Source: a virus
DNA: 37,728 nucleotides
IMG/VR virus record: IMGVR_UViG_3300000268_000001
Span: 1-37,728 of that record
Reading direction: 5' to 3' (one strand)
Under the pieces are notes generated by a model. That model was not told where the DNA came from. It worked only from the letters and a program-made list of their open reading frames with translations, and did not search any database. Positions within the stretch are counted from its first letter, which is position 1; every line of letters begins with the position of its first letter. Position numbers and translations under genes: made by a program. Below, one piece after another: positions 15,208 to 22,125 of this stretch.

Positions 15208-15465
15208 TGCACCGATGTTTTTTTGCGGGGGTCGGTGCACCGAACCGATAGGGTATGTATACCCCTATCGGTGCTTTCGGTGCATCCAACACGGCCCAAA
15301 ACGGCTTTTTTCGGTTCATTTATCGGTGCTTTCGGTGCATCGGTGCATACATCGGTGCAGTTTTTCGGTGCACCGATGCACCGATTTCGGTGCATTTCGG
15401 TTCGGTGCGGTGCATTTATCATGTAACTCCAGGCTACATTTCGGTTCACTTCGGTTCAAAACCGA
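15208..15465. repeat. TCGGTGCA iteron-like array
   Basis: Exact TCGGTGCA lies on the plus strand at 15232, 15277, 15332, 15340, 15352, 15365 and 15387, and on the minus strand at 15208, 15236, 15369 and 15377 (left ends), eleven in about 190 bp. Variants TCGGTGCT (15268, 15323) and TCGGTTCA (15311, 15441, 15451) fill the gaps. Two copies meet head to head as the perfect palindrome TCGGTGCACCGA (15232-15243, 15365-15376). The layout is like the iterons bound by replication initiators. The primase-helicase encoded two genes upstream is a natural partner, which would make this the phage replication origin. Confidence 0.75.
15245..15271. repeat. Inverted repeat inside the array
   Basis: CCGATAGGG and CCCTATCGG (9-bp arms) flank a 9-base centre TATGTATAC. 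The dyad stands apart from the octamers and could be a hairpin or an operator. It would present a single-stranded TATGTATAC loop if extruded, and may mark the functional centre of an origin. Confidence 0.55.
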
Positions 15466-15497
15466 TGTAACAAAGTTACAAGCAACATTGGTTTTGG

Positions 15498-16181
15498 TCA
15501 AAACATGGTTTCCTGTTTTGGGAAATCAGCCGCTGTAGTGCCGTTAAATCCGAACATATCAAACGTCCTTTGCGCATCCTTTATGCGCTTACAGGCAATC
15601 TCAAAGTACTTGGGTTCACGCTCAATGCCTATAAACTTGCGCCCCATCTGGACAGCAGCCACGCCTGTTGTGCCGCTTCCCATAAATGGATCGAGGATGG
15701 TGTTTGGCTTTCCAGCCACATCTATACACCAGCGCATTAGATTTAATGGCTTTTGCGTTGGATGAACTCGCTCGCCAGACTCATCTTTTGCGTTTGAACC
15801 AAGCCAAGGAAGTGTTAGCTTTTTAACAACACTATCTAAATTTGTCCAAGCAAGCTCACAATCGGCAAAGCTGTTTGCACCTGTACATTTGTCCCAAACT
15901 AGCCAACAGCGACTTGGTGGCACATTAAAATAATTGCCGCCCCAATAAATTTGTTTGTCAGCCAAATTAAATATTAAATTCATTAAATCATCTGATGGCG
16001 GCTTTGCATCCCAATCCATTTGACCTCGGTCTAGCTTTCTTTTGCCATTCCCAAGGGTCATTTTATTAGCCCCAATGCCATAAGGTGGATCTGTAATGAC
16101 AGCATCCACCTTGTCCAGCGTAGGCAAAATGTCCATGCAGTCGCCAAGGTACAGGGTGGCGTTCCCAATTTCTACTTTCAT
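15498..16181 (-). CDS. DNA methyltransferase (N6-adenine or N4-cytosine class)
   Basis: A 227-residue amino-methyltransferase. Motif IV DPPY is at 31-34 and motif I DPFMGSGTTG at 164-173, with IV before I, the beta-class order, and HPTQKP (140-145) in between. It uses S-adenosylmethionine to modify DNA; the target is not deducible from sequence. No restriction gene accompanies it, so it probably shields phage DNA from host restriction or regulates expression. Its ATG overlaps the primase stop by 4 bases. The downstream side is the TCGGTGCA array, so it may also methylate around the origin, though no obvious site is present there. Confidence 0.9.
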   Translation of the reverse strand: MKVEIGNATLYLGDCMDILPTLDKVDAVITDPPYGIGANKMTLGNGKRKLDRGQMDWDAKPPSDDLMNLIFNLADKQIYWGGNYFNVPPSRCWLVWDKCTGANSFADCELAWTNLDSVVKKLTLPWLGSNAKDESGERVHPTQKPLNLMRWCIDVAGKPNTILDPFMGSGTTGVAAVQMGRKFIGIEREPKYFEIACKRIKDAQRTFDMFGFNGTTAADFPKQETMF

Positions 16182-18226
16182 GCTGGCGCTCCATTCTCTA
16201 TTGGTGGTGGGGCCGTCCTGAACACCTCATTGCGCTCAATAACCATGTCTTTTTTGACCAATGCGGCAGATGCTTCTTTGAACCGGCGATAGTCTAGGCC
16301 GTGACTTTTGGCAGAATCCCGCCACTCGTCGTATGTGGCAGAGACATCCATACCATCCATTCCCTCGGTGCGTTTGTGCTGCTCAATGGCCACCAAGCAG
16401 TTCAGTGCAATGCGCTGATTGCCGGGTATGGTTTTCTTCTTCTGGATATTACTGACCAGCCCTGAGATGTCCACACTGGTGAGATACGCCCCCTTGACTG
16501 CGTTACCGTGCTTGTCAAAAATGGGCAGGTCCACTTGGGTGATTTGGAAATTCTTAGCCGCTGGCATTTCAGCGTCCTTCATCTTTTTGGACTCAAACTG
16601 GATGGTCTTTGTGCCCGAATCCAACTGGCACTTGTATTCCGCGTCTAGCGCACCCTTGAGTGCTGTGCTGCCCCTGCTTCTGTCCTTGTCCATTGCGCCA
16701 CTGTGGTGTACCACCAAAACGCAGCACTTGTAGTCTTGGCGCAGATAGGTGTCTAGGTGCTGGATAAAGCTGTTCATGTCTTGGGTGCTGTTCTCATCCC
16801 CGCCCATGTTGCGTGCCAAGGTGTCAATCACGATCATGGATGGGATATGGCCACACTCAGCAGACAAGGTTTTGATGGAGTCAGCCACCAGAGCAGCCTC
16901 TGTCGCGTCATACAACTGTGCTGCCCTGTGGCTTTTAAACAATGGCGCTCCATCCAGTGTTGCGCCGTTGCCCAACTCCCAACCCTTAAAGCGCCTGGCC
17001 AAACCATTGTGTCCCTCGCCAGCGATGTAAAAGACTGCCCCTTGCTGGACCTGATGGCCATGCCAGTCTTTGCCGGTGGCCACGCAGCAAGCCAAGTCGA
17101 TGCTAACAAAAGACTTGCCACCACCTGGATCACCAAAGACCTGCGCCAGTGAGTCAGATTCAATGTAGTCATCCACGACCCACTTGATCTCGGTCAGGGT
17201 CAGGCTGTCAGCCCGTGAGAACTCAAACGCCAACTTGTCCCGCACTGGCCCAGCTACGCGCTCAATTTGTTCTTTCACGGCATCCAGTCCTTGCAAACAA
17301 TGCAGGTCGTTCCAATCGGTTGGCTTGTTGTCCACCATGTCAGCATCACCAAATGATGGGTAAACAATCTCACCAAACACCAGAGCAGCCGCAGCACGGC
17401 CCTTGGTCACACCAGGGTTGCCCTCGGTGAACTGGTCATTGTCAGCGCCAATCACAATCTTGGAGCCTGGGAACATCTCTTTTGCGCTCTTGGCTACCTT
17501 GGCTAAGTTGCCACAATCAAACGCCACCATGACTGTGTATCCAGTTGCTTCATAGATTGATGCGCAAGTGGCAAACCCCTCACCCACGAACACGATCTTG
17601 CGATTGCCACGCAGTTCATAAAAGCCACCCTCAATCTTGCCACCCTTCAAGAACCGCTTATTACCTTCTGCGTCAATGGTTTGGTAGGACAGGATTTCAC
17701 CAGACTGGTTAACAACTGGCACAACCAACCGGCCGGCACGATCAATCTTGACCCCATGAGCCTGTATGTGCTTGCGAACCAGATAGGGATGGTCATTGCT
17801 TGCATCAGCATAAGTACCGACTTCATCTTCTGCTCTCTCAGCAGCCACCGCTTGGCTGGCTAATCTTTCTGCATCCTTCTTGGCCTTGAGGTCTGCTACC
17901 CATTTGTCATGTTCAAACCTTTCAGTGAACGACATAGAACGGCCAATGTCAGCCACCCATTTGGCCTCAAATGTAGGCTCTTTCCAGCATCCGGCAATGC
18001 CAACTGGCACTTTGCCACTGGTGTGCAAGATGTACCACCCATCAAGTGAGCCTTTTTTGGATGACACATGAGCCACCCGATGTATCTCGCCATCGGCAAT
18101 CAAGTCTTTGATCAGCAGCCCACTAGCCTCACAGTGAGTCCTAAACGCAGCCTCAGGGTTGATCAGGTCTTGGCTTTCTGTGGCTACCGCAAAGCCATTG
18201 GGGAAGATTGTTGAAAAGGATGTCAT
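16178..18226 (-). CDS. Primase-helicase (Toprim plus RepA-type AAA ATPase)
   Basis: A 682-residue two-domain replication enzyme. The N-terminal part is a primase-like region with a Toprim core: E215 in VFVGEGFAT and the acidic GADND at 260-264. The C-terminal part is a hexameric RepA/RecA-fold helicase with Walker A GDPGGGKS (365-372), Walker B IVIDTLARNMGGDEN (465-479), VVHHSG (505-510) and RGSTALKGALD. Such fusions unwind DNA and lay down primers. No zinc ribbon is visible at the N-terminus. It is coupled by a 4-base overlap to the Cro-like gene, so it is expressed early from the leftward side of the control region. The phage encodes no polymerase, so it must recruit the host one. Confidence 0.88.
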   Translation of the reverse strand: MTSFSTIFPNGFAVATESQDLINPEAAFRTHCEASGLLIKDLIADGEIHRVAHVSSKKGSLDGWYILHTSGKVPVGIAGCWKEPTFEAKWVADIGRSMSFTERFEHDKWVADLKAKKDAERLASQAVAAERAEDEVGTYADASNDHPYLVRKHIQAHGVKIDRAGRLVVPVVNQSGEILSYQTIDAEGNKRFLKGGKIEGGFYELRGNRKIVFVGEGFATCASIYEATGYTVMVAFDCGNLAKVAKSAKEMFPGSKIVIGADNDQFTEGNPGVTKGRAAAALVFGEIVYPSFGDADMVDNKPTDWNDLHCLQGLDAVKEQIERVAGPVRDKLAFEFSRADSLTLTEIKWVVDDYIESDSLAQVFGDPGGGKSFVSIDLACCVATGKDWHGHQVQQGAVFYIAGEGHNGLARRFKGWELGNGATLDGAPLFKSHRAAQLYDATEAALVADSIKTLSAECGHIPSMIVIDTLARNMGGDENSTQDMNSFIQHLDTYLRQDYKCCVLVVHHSGAMDKDRSRGSTALKGALDAEYKCQLDSGTKTIQFESKKMKDAEMPAAKNFQITQVDLPIFDKHGNAVKGAYLTSVDISGLVSNIQKKKTIPGNQRIALNCLVAIEQHKRTEGMDGMDVSATYDEWRDSAKSHGLDYRRFKEASAALVKKDMVIERNEVFRTAPPPIENGAPA

Positions 18227-18438
18227 GCCTGCTCCACCAGTTCAGGCCAAATGCCCTGCCAACTGTCCTGGCACAACATCTTGCGAGTCAAGCGCCCATC
18301 GCTGGCCATCTCTACACGCACAGCCTCACTGGCCGACATTTCACGCCTGCCTGTCAGGCACTGGTACAGGTACTGCTCATTGATGCCAACTTTTTCTGCC
18401 AGTTGTCGGCGCTCGTCTGGTGTGATTTGTGTGTTCAT
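18223..18438 (-). CDS. YdaS/Cro-like transcriptional regulator
   Basis: A 71-residue helix-turn-helix protein. DERRQLAEKVGINEQYLYQC (8-27), then LTGRREMSASEAVRVEMASD (28-47) and the tail LTRKML...WQGIWPELVEQA follow the YdaS-type Cro/antitoxin pattern (helix 2, turn KVGIN, recognition helix EQYLYQCLTG). It is the first leftward gene and faces the early operon across a 176-bp control region with dyad operators. By analogy it binds these as a dimer and represses itself and the divergent promoter. There is no CI repressor and no integrase, so a classical lysogeny switch is not encoded here. Confidence 0.78.
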   Translation of the reverse strand: MNTQITPDERRQLAEKVGINEQYLYQCLTGRREMSASEAVRVEMASDGRLTRKMLCQDSWQGIWPELVEQA

Positions 18439-18449
18439 AGGCTGGTGAG

Positions 18450-18466
18450 TCTAGCAGATTGCTTGA
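18450..18466 (+). promoter_or_regulatory. Operator O1 (TCTAGCAGATTGCTTGA)
   Basis: Matches O2 at 16 of 17 bases. Its core AGCAG-A-TTGCT is a near-perfect dyad. It ends 12 bases from the Cro-like ATG, well placed for autorepression. Confidence 0.65.
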
Positions 18467-18512
18467 ACAGCAGCGCATTAGGGAAAGTACCTACAATTTA
18501 TTTTTATTTATT

Positions 18513-18529
18513 TCTAGCAAATTGCTTGA
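18513..18529 (+). promoter_or_regulatory. Operator O2 (TCTAGCAAATTGCTTGA)
   Basis: Core AGCAA-A-TTGCT is a perfect dyad. It starts exactly 63 bases from O1, six turns of B-DNA, so proteins on both would face the same side. The last four bases overlap the rightward -35 hexamer, so binding should block that promoter. Confidence 0.7.
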
Positions 18530-18553
18530 CATGGTCTATCAACCTGCTAGAAT
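18526..18553 (+). promoter_or_regulatory. Rightward sigma70 promoter with extended -10
   Basis: -35 TTGACA (18526-18531) is perfect, the spacer is 16 bases, and -10 TAGAAT (18548-18553) is one base from consensus and preceded by TGC, an extended -10. It drives the early block starting at 18615. Operators overlap both hexamers: O2 the -35, O3 the -10. Confidence 0.75.
18540..18551 (-). promoter_or_regulatory. Half-matching third operator O3
   Basis: On the minus strand it reads TCTAGCAGGTTG, like the first 12 bases of O1/O2 with one to two changes, then diverges. It is inverted relative to O2 and lies across the -10, which would tighten repression. Confidence 0.5.
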
Positions 18554-18614
18554 TCATCACATGGCAGGGAAATAGTTCACTGACCATCACGCCGGAAGGC
18601 CAAAAGGAAACGAT

Positions 18615-18869
18615 ATGACATTTGAAAAAGCACTTAACGCATTGCCCGATGTTTGCGGCTTTGACCCGTTTAGCCACAAAACAATTGAAGACCTTTGCTA
18701 CCTTTGCCTGCATGAGCTTGACCTGCACGCTGAACAAGAATATTGGCATCCAGTTGCTGTTCGTAAAAAGCTGTTGTCATTCTGCAAAAAATATGGTTAT
18801 TACGCAATTGAAGCCAAGGCCATGTTTATTGCCGGTCAGGGTTTGAAAAAAGCCGACGCCTACATCTAA
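18615..18869 (+). CDS. Hypothetical early protein
   Basis: An 84-residue protein, first gene of the rightward block, 60 bases beyond the promoter -10. It is helical and aromatic-rich with a Cys/His-containing DLCYLCLHELDLHAEQEYWH stretch (26-45), reminiscent of a small metal- or partner-binding fold, then KKLLSFCKKYGYYAIEAKAM. AAAAGGAAA precedes the ATG. First genes of early operons often counter host functions, but I recognise no family. Confidence 0.7.
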   Translation: MTFEKALNALPDVCGFDPFSHKTIEDLCYLCLHELDLHAEQEYWHPVAVRKKLLSFCKKYGYYAIEAKAMFIAGQGLKKADAYI

Positions 18870-18875
18870 TCAAAC

Positions 18876-18891
18876 GGGGGCCACGGCCCCC
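18876..18891 (+). terminator. GC-rich hairpin between early genes
   Basis: GGGGGC-CACG-GCCCCC forms a six-pair stem seven bases past a stop codon. No T run follows (CCGAAAGC), so it is more likely an attenuator or RNA-stabilising element than a strong terminator; the downstream early genes must still be expressed. Confidence 0.4.
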
Positions 18892-18903
18892 CGAAAGCAA
18901 ACC

Positions 18904-19047
18904 ATGAAACACCACAAATACCACTACCACCCACAAGTCAAAGCTGCCAAGCTCAACGCCCGTGCAGAAGCAGCCCTTGGTTTTTTGTTGGCCATTGCCA
19001 TTGGCATTGGCTTGGCCGCTTGCCTGTTCTTTGGGTTGTCAGCATGA
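18904..19047 (+). CDS. Small membrane protein
   Basis: A 47-residue protein: a His/Tyr/Lys-rich start (MKHHKYHYHPQVKAAKLNAR) and one strong transmembrane segment (ALGFLLAIAIGIGLAACLFF, about 25-44). It is below the size many gene finders accept. Its stop overlaps the next ATG by 4 bases (ATGA), supporting real translation. No GGAG-type ribosome site is obvious. Role unknown. Confidence 0.6.
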   Translation: MKHHKYHYHPQVKAAKLNARAEAALGFLLAIAIGIGLAACLFFGLSA

Positions 19048-19418
19048 TGGATGACAGCACCATCATTAGGCTTGCCCAGCAAGCCGCACACGACGAACTG
19101 GCTGTTGCTGTGTTCACTGTCAACGAGTTAGGTCGCTTTGCTGATCTGGCTTTTGAAGAGCAAACCAAAACCCCGCACGCACCCCGTGGTGTGATGGAGT
19201 TTGTCTACACCATCAATGATGTGGAGTTGACCTGCCATTTGGATTACGAGGCAGAAGAGCGTGGCTCATTCACTGAGCCTGCTTACCCCGAAAGTGTGAC
19301 CCTTGACTGCGCCTACCACCTTGGTGAGAACATTGCTCACCTGTTGTGCGATAGCGTGGTTGAGGAAATTGAAAACGCCGCATTGGCACAAATACAGGAA
19401 GACCATGATGATTGCTGA
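19044..19418 (+). CDS. Hypothetical acidic early protein
   Basis: A 124-residue protein starting ATGATG (either ATG at 19044 or 19047), rich in Asp and Glu, with DSTIIRLAQQAAHDELAVAV near the start and HLGENIAHLLCDSVVEEIEN near residues 92-111. Low positive charge and helical character are typical of small phage regulators or DNA-mimic proteins, but no family is recognised. Its end overlaps the next gene by 14 bases. Confidence 0.65.
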   Translation: MMDDSTIIRLAQQAAHDELAVAVFTVNELGRFADLAFEEQTKTPHAPRGVMEFVYTINDVELTCHLDYEAEERGSFTEPAYPESVTLDCAYHLGENIAHLLCDSVVEEIENAALAQIQEDHDDC

Positions 19419-19776
19419 ACTGACCACAGCCCTTCGCAAAGCCAAGCTGGCTGAAGCCATTGCAAAAGCCGAGCGCCTGCGCTTAGAGGAATTGATTGAA
19501 AAGCAATTCACCAAGCCAGATGGCGGTGAAGGTAGCCACACTGACGAAGAAGTCAAGATCACCTGGAAGATTAACCGCACGGTTGACACAGCCAGTGTTG
19601 AACGGGCATGGGATCAATTGTCAACTAACGCCAAAAAAGCATTTCGCTGGAAGGCTGATGTTGACCTAACCAATCTCCGTGCCCTCAAAGATTTGGATTC
19701 AGCCGCCTTTGCACAAGCTGCTGCATTCATCACAAGCAAACCCGCAAAACCCACCATTGAACTTTTGAAAGACTAA
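19405..19776 (+). CDS. Hypothetical coiled-coil protein ahead of Sak4
   Basis: A 123-residue protein starting ATGATG (19405 or 19408). Residues 5-40 are a charged amphipathic helix (TALRKAKLAEAIAKAERLRL), followed by EEVKITWKINRTVDTASVE and WDQLSTNAKKAFRWKADVDL. It ends one base before the Sak4-like gene and is probably in the same operon. It may be an accessory of the recombination module; no family is recognised. Confidence 0.65.
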   Translation: MMIAELTTALRKAKLAEAIAKAERLRLEELIEKQFTKPDGGEGSHTDEEVKITWKINRTVDTASVERAWDQLSTNAKKAFRWKADVDLTNLRALKDLDSAAFAQAAAFITSKPAKPTIELLKD

Positions 19777-19777
19777 T

Positions 19778-20521
19778 ATGTTTGATTTGAAATCCATTTC
19801 CAAAACACGCCGTGTACGTGCTCCCAAAATTGTGATTGTTGGCCAAGGCAAGATTGGCAAGACCACCTTTGCCGCTATGGCGCCAAAAGCCATTGGCATC
19901 TTGACCGAAGACGGCGCTGACGCTGTGGATGCCAACGCATTCCCGTTGGCTACCAGCTTGGCTGATGTGTACTCTGCTGTGGCCACACTGATCAATCAGG
20001 ACCATGACTTTCAAACGCTGTTTATTGACTCGCTTGATTGGCTTGAGCCACTGGTGCAAGACCATGTGTGCAAGGCCAACAATTGGAAGAACATTGAGCA
20101 ACCAGGCTTTGGTAAGGGCTACATTGCTGCCGCCGAAGAATGGCGCAACTTGCTGTCTGGTTTGGAGGTGCTGAGAGCCGACAAAGGCATGGGCATCATC
20201 TTGATTGCACACGACAAGATCAAGCGCATTGAAGACCCATTGACCGAAGGCTTTGACAGCCATGTGCTGAAACTCCATGACCGCGCTGGTGCGTTGGTGC
20301 AAGAGTGGGCTGATGTCATTGGCTACGCAGGGTATCGCATTTTCACAAACAAGATTGACGCTGGCTTTGGCAACAAAGAAACTAAAGCTACCACCACTGG
20401 TGAGCGCATCTTGCACGTTGAACCCCATCCGGCTCATTGCGGTGGCAACCGCTTTGGCCTGTCCAATATGCCGCTTGACTGGACGGCATTTCAAGAGGCG
20501 CTGACCGCAGCGCAATCTTGA
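19778..20521 (+). CDS. Sak4-type RecA-fold ATPase (AAA_24)
   Basis: A 247-residue P-loop ATPase: Walker A GQGKIGKT (22-29), Walker B TLFIDSLDWLE (80-90), then VLRADKGMGIILIAHDKIKR, the usual layout of phage Sak4/AAA_24 recombinases. Sak4 proteins are short RecA-like single-strand annealing/strand-exchange enzymes that work with their own single-strand-binding protein, which is the very next gene here. Together they probably pair single strands during phage recombination or replication restart. The gene ends in an AATCTTGA stop, and the next starts 35 bases on. Confidence 0.85.
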   Translation: MFDLKSISKTRRVRAPKIVIVGQGKIGKTTFAAMAPKAIGILTEDGADAVDANAFPLATSLADVYSAVATLINQDHDFQTLFIDSLDWLEPLVQDHVCKANNWKNIEQPGFGKGYIAAAEEWRNLLSGLEVLRADKGMGIILIAHDKIKRIEDPLTEGFDSHVLKLHDRAGALVQEWADVIGYAGYRIFTNKIDAGFGNKETKATTTGERILHVEPHPAHCGGNRFGLSNMPLDWTAFQEALTAAQS

Positions 20522-20556
20522 TCCACAGTTCAAAACCTTAACTTTGAAAGAAAACA

Positions 20557-21039
20557 ATGGCTCACTTTAACTTTGACGCATCGCAAGTTGCACCACAAAC
20601 ATCTTCTGGTCCAGTGCCTGCTGGCACTTACTTGGCCCACATTACTGAGTCTGATGTTCAGCCCCTGAAGTCCGGCAAAGGCACTGGCCTGAAGCTGACC
20701 TTTGAGATCATTGACGGCCCCCAAAAAGGTCGCCGCATCTGGGACAACCTGAACATCCAGCATGAGAACGAGGAAACTCAGCGCATTGCTCAAAGCCAGT
20801 TGTCTGCACTGTGCCACGCTGTCAATGTGATCAAGCTGCAAGACACTGCCGCATTGCACTTGAAGCCCGTCACCATCAAGGTGGTGGTGCGTGAGGCGCA
20901 GGGCCAGTATCAGGCCAGCAACAACATCAAGGGCTACGAAGCAGCAGCCGGTGTGCGACAAGCAGCGCCAGCCTTTGTGGCGCAAGCAGAAGAAGCACCA
21001 GTTGCTAAATCCAACGCACCCGCCTGGGCGAAGAAGTAA
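20557..21039 (+). CDS. Single-stranded DNA-binding protein, DUF669 family
   Basis: A 160-residue protein with the DUF669 pattern PAGTYLAHITESDVQPLKSG (22-41), LKLTFEIIDGPQKGRRIWDN and LNIQHENEETQRIAQSQLSA, an OB-like fold. The C-terminal third is Ala/Pro/Gln-rich and disordered, ending in SNAPAWAKK rather than the acidic tip of host SSB. It is a recurrent partner of Sak4. It should coat single strands and load the recombinase. Confidence 0.85.
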   Translation: MAHFNFDASQVAPQTSSGPVPAGTYLAHITESDVQPLKSGKGTGLKLTFEIIDGPQKGRRIWDNLNIQHENEETQRIAQSQLSALCHAVNVIKLQDTAALHLKPVTIKVVVREAQGQYQASNNIKGYEAAAGVRQAAPAFVAQAEEAPVAKSNAPAWAKK

Positions 21040-21042
21040 AAC

Positions 21043-22125
21043 ATGGCCACACTTCCACAATCTGTTGTGGACCCTGTGGCCGATGCCATCTTTGCCAGTT
21101 ACAAGGCAAAGTATGGCTCCGAGCCACAGCGCCCCTACCTTGGTGCTAGTGCTATTGGCAAGCCCTGCTTGCGTCAGCACTGGTACAGCTTTCGGTGGTC
21201 AAAGCCTGCCGAGTTCTCTGGCCGCTTGTACCGAGTGTTTCAGTCTGGTCACCTGCAAGAGCCGCGCATCTACGCCGATCTGTCTGCGATTGGTTGCACG
21301 GTGTATGACATGGACCCAACAACTGGCAAGCAATGGTCGTTCACAGAACCAACCAGCGGCCATCACTTTAAGGGCAACGCCGATGGCATCGTGACTGGTT
21401 TGCCGCAAGCGCCAAAGTCGCCGCATGTGCTGGAGATTAAAACCGCATCTGCCAAGATGTTTGCAGATATGCAAAAGTCTGGAGTCAAGAAGGCCAAGCC
21501 CGAACACTACGCGCAGATGCAAATGTACATGAAGTGGAGCATTGACCTGTATGGTGAGAATGGTTGCGCCCGTGCCATTTACATTGTGGTCAACAAAGAC
21601 AACGATGACATCTACACTGAGCGCCTTGAGTTTGACAAGGAAGAAGCCAAAGCCATCATTGACAAAGCCGTAAAGGTGATCACGGCAACAGAGCCGCCAG
21701 TGGGGATCAGCCAAGACCCGTCATGGTATGAGTGCAAGTTTTGCGATTACCACAGCATTTGCCACGGCACTGATGTTCCAGCAACAACTTGCCGGTCATG
21801 CGCTCACGCAACGCCAGAGATGGACGGCGATGCACGCTGGTCCTGTGCGGTGCATCAAAATGATATACCCGTTGATGCCCAGCGCACTGGCTGCGACTCG
21901 CACCGATACATCCCAATCTTGTTGTCCAAGTTTGCCCAGCCGGTGGATATGGTAGGCGATGCTGTGGTGTACGAGATGGATGGCAAGCAGTTTGTCAATG
22001 GCACACCGGCAACCAACCCAAAGCATATTAGCAGTGCCGAGATTCACGCCTGCAACGACAAGACCGTGTTGGTTGATGACTTTGCACTTGACCTGCGTTT
22101 GCAGCATGCTGGGAAGTTTGTATGA
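21043..22125 (+). CDS. PD-(D/E)XK nuclease with Cas4/AddB-like Cys cluster
   Basis: A 360-residue nuclease. Catalytic residues are H70, D114 (GNADGIVTG), E131 and K133 (VLEIKT), with a Q158-x-Q-x-Y motif. C42 (KPCLRQHW) together with C231, C234 and C240 (YECKFCDYHSICHG) matches the four-cysteine iron-sulphur site of Cas4/AddB nucleases. A second set, C250, C253, C268 and C284, lies at the C-terminus. It is most likely an exonuclease that processes ends for the Sak4/SSB pair. Its stop overlaps the helicase ATG by 4 bases. Iron versus zinc in each site is unknown. Confidence 0.85.
   Translation: MATLPQSVVDPVADAIFASYKAKYGSEPQRPYLGASAIGKPCLRQHWYSFRWSKPAEFSGRLYRVFQSGHLQEPRIYADLSAIGCTVYDMDPTTGKQWSFTEPTSGHHFKGNADGIVTGLPQAPKSPHVLEIKTASAKMFADMQKSGVKKAKPEHYAQMQMYMKWSIDLYGENGCARAIYIVVNKDNDDIYTERLEFDKEEAKAIIDKAVKVITATEPPVGISQDPSWYECKFCDYHSICHGTDVPATTCRSCAHATPEMDGDARWSCAVHQNDIPVDAQRTGCDSHRYIPILLSKFAQPVDMVGDAVVYEMDGKQFVNGTPATNPKHISSAEIHACNDKTVLVDDFALDLRLQHAGKFV

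Larger units (their letters stand above)
15175..15497. other. Non-coding interval filled by short repeats
   Basis: This gap between methyltransferase and RusA-like genes holds the TCGGTGCA array described separately, a GATGTAAC/GTTAC-rich edge near 15461-15485 and little else. ORFs of up to 136 codons can be drawn across it on both strands, but their peptides simply repeat CTDAP- or GAFGA-like units because the repeat lacks stop codons, so I do not call them genes. Confidence 0.7.
18439..18614. promoter_or_regulatory. Divergent control region with operators
   Basis: Non-coding stretch between the Cro-like gene and the first rightward gene. It contains two 17-bp operators, a half-matching inverted third site, a strong rightward promoter and an AT-rich run near 18495-18513. 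The first rightward gene's ribosome site (AAAAGGAAA) sits at 18602-18610. I do not see a strong leftward -10/-35 pair, though the AT-rich run is the likely place. Confidence 0.7.

Noticed and set aside
15208-15465. Possible CRISPR array
   Set aside because: Repeats are 8 bp, occur in both orientations and lack uniform spacers of 25-40 bp; no cas operon. The Cas4-like nuclease belongs to the phage recombination module.
15128-15538. ORFs across the TCGGTGCA array on both strands (136, 92, 71 and 67 codons)
   Set aside because: Their peptides only repeat the octamer's translation (for example CTDAP or GAFGA units). The octamer has no stop codons in most frames, so openness is expected without selection.
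18561-18575. Tiny ATG-GCA-GGG-AAA-TAG leader in front of the first early gene
   Set aside because: Only four codons and no ribosome site; cannot be told from chance.
19730-21714. Minus-strand ORFs of 275, 216 and 171 codons opposite Sak4, SSB and nuclease genes
   Set aside because: Antisense to clear conserved genes and without ribosome sites.
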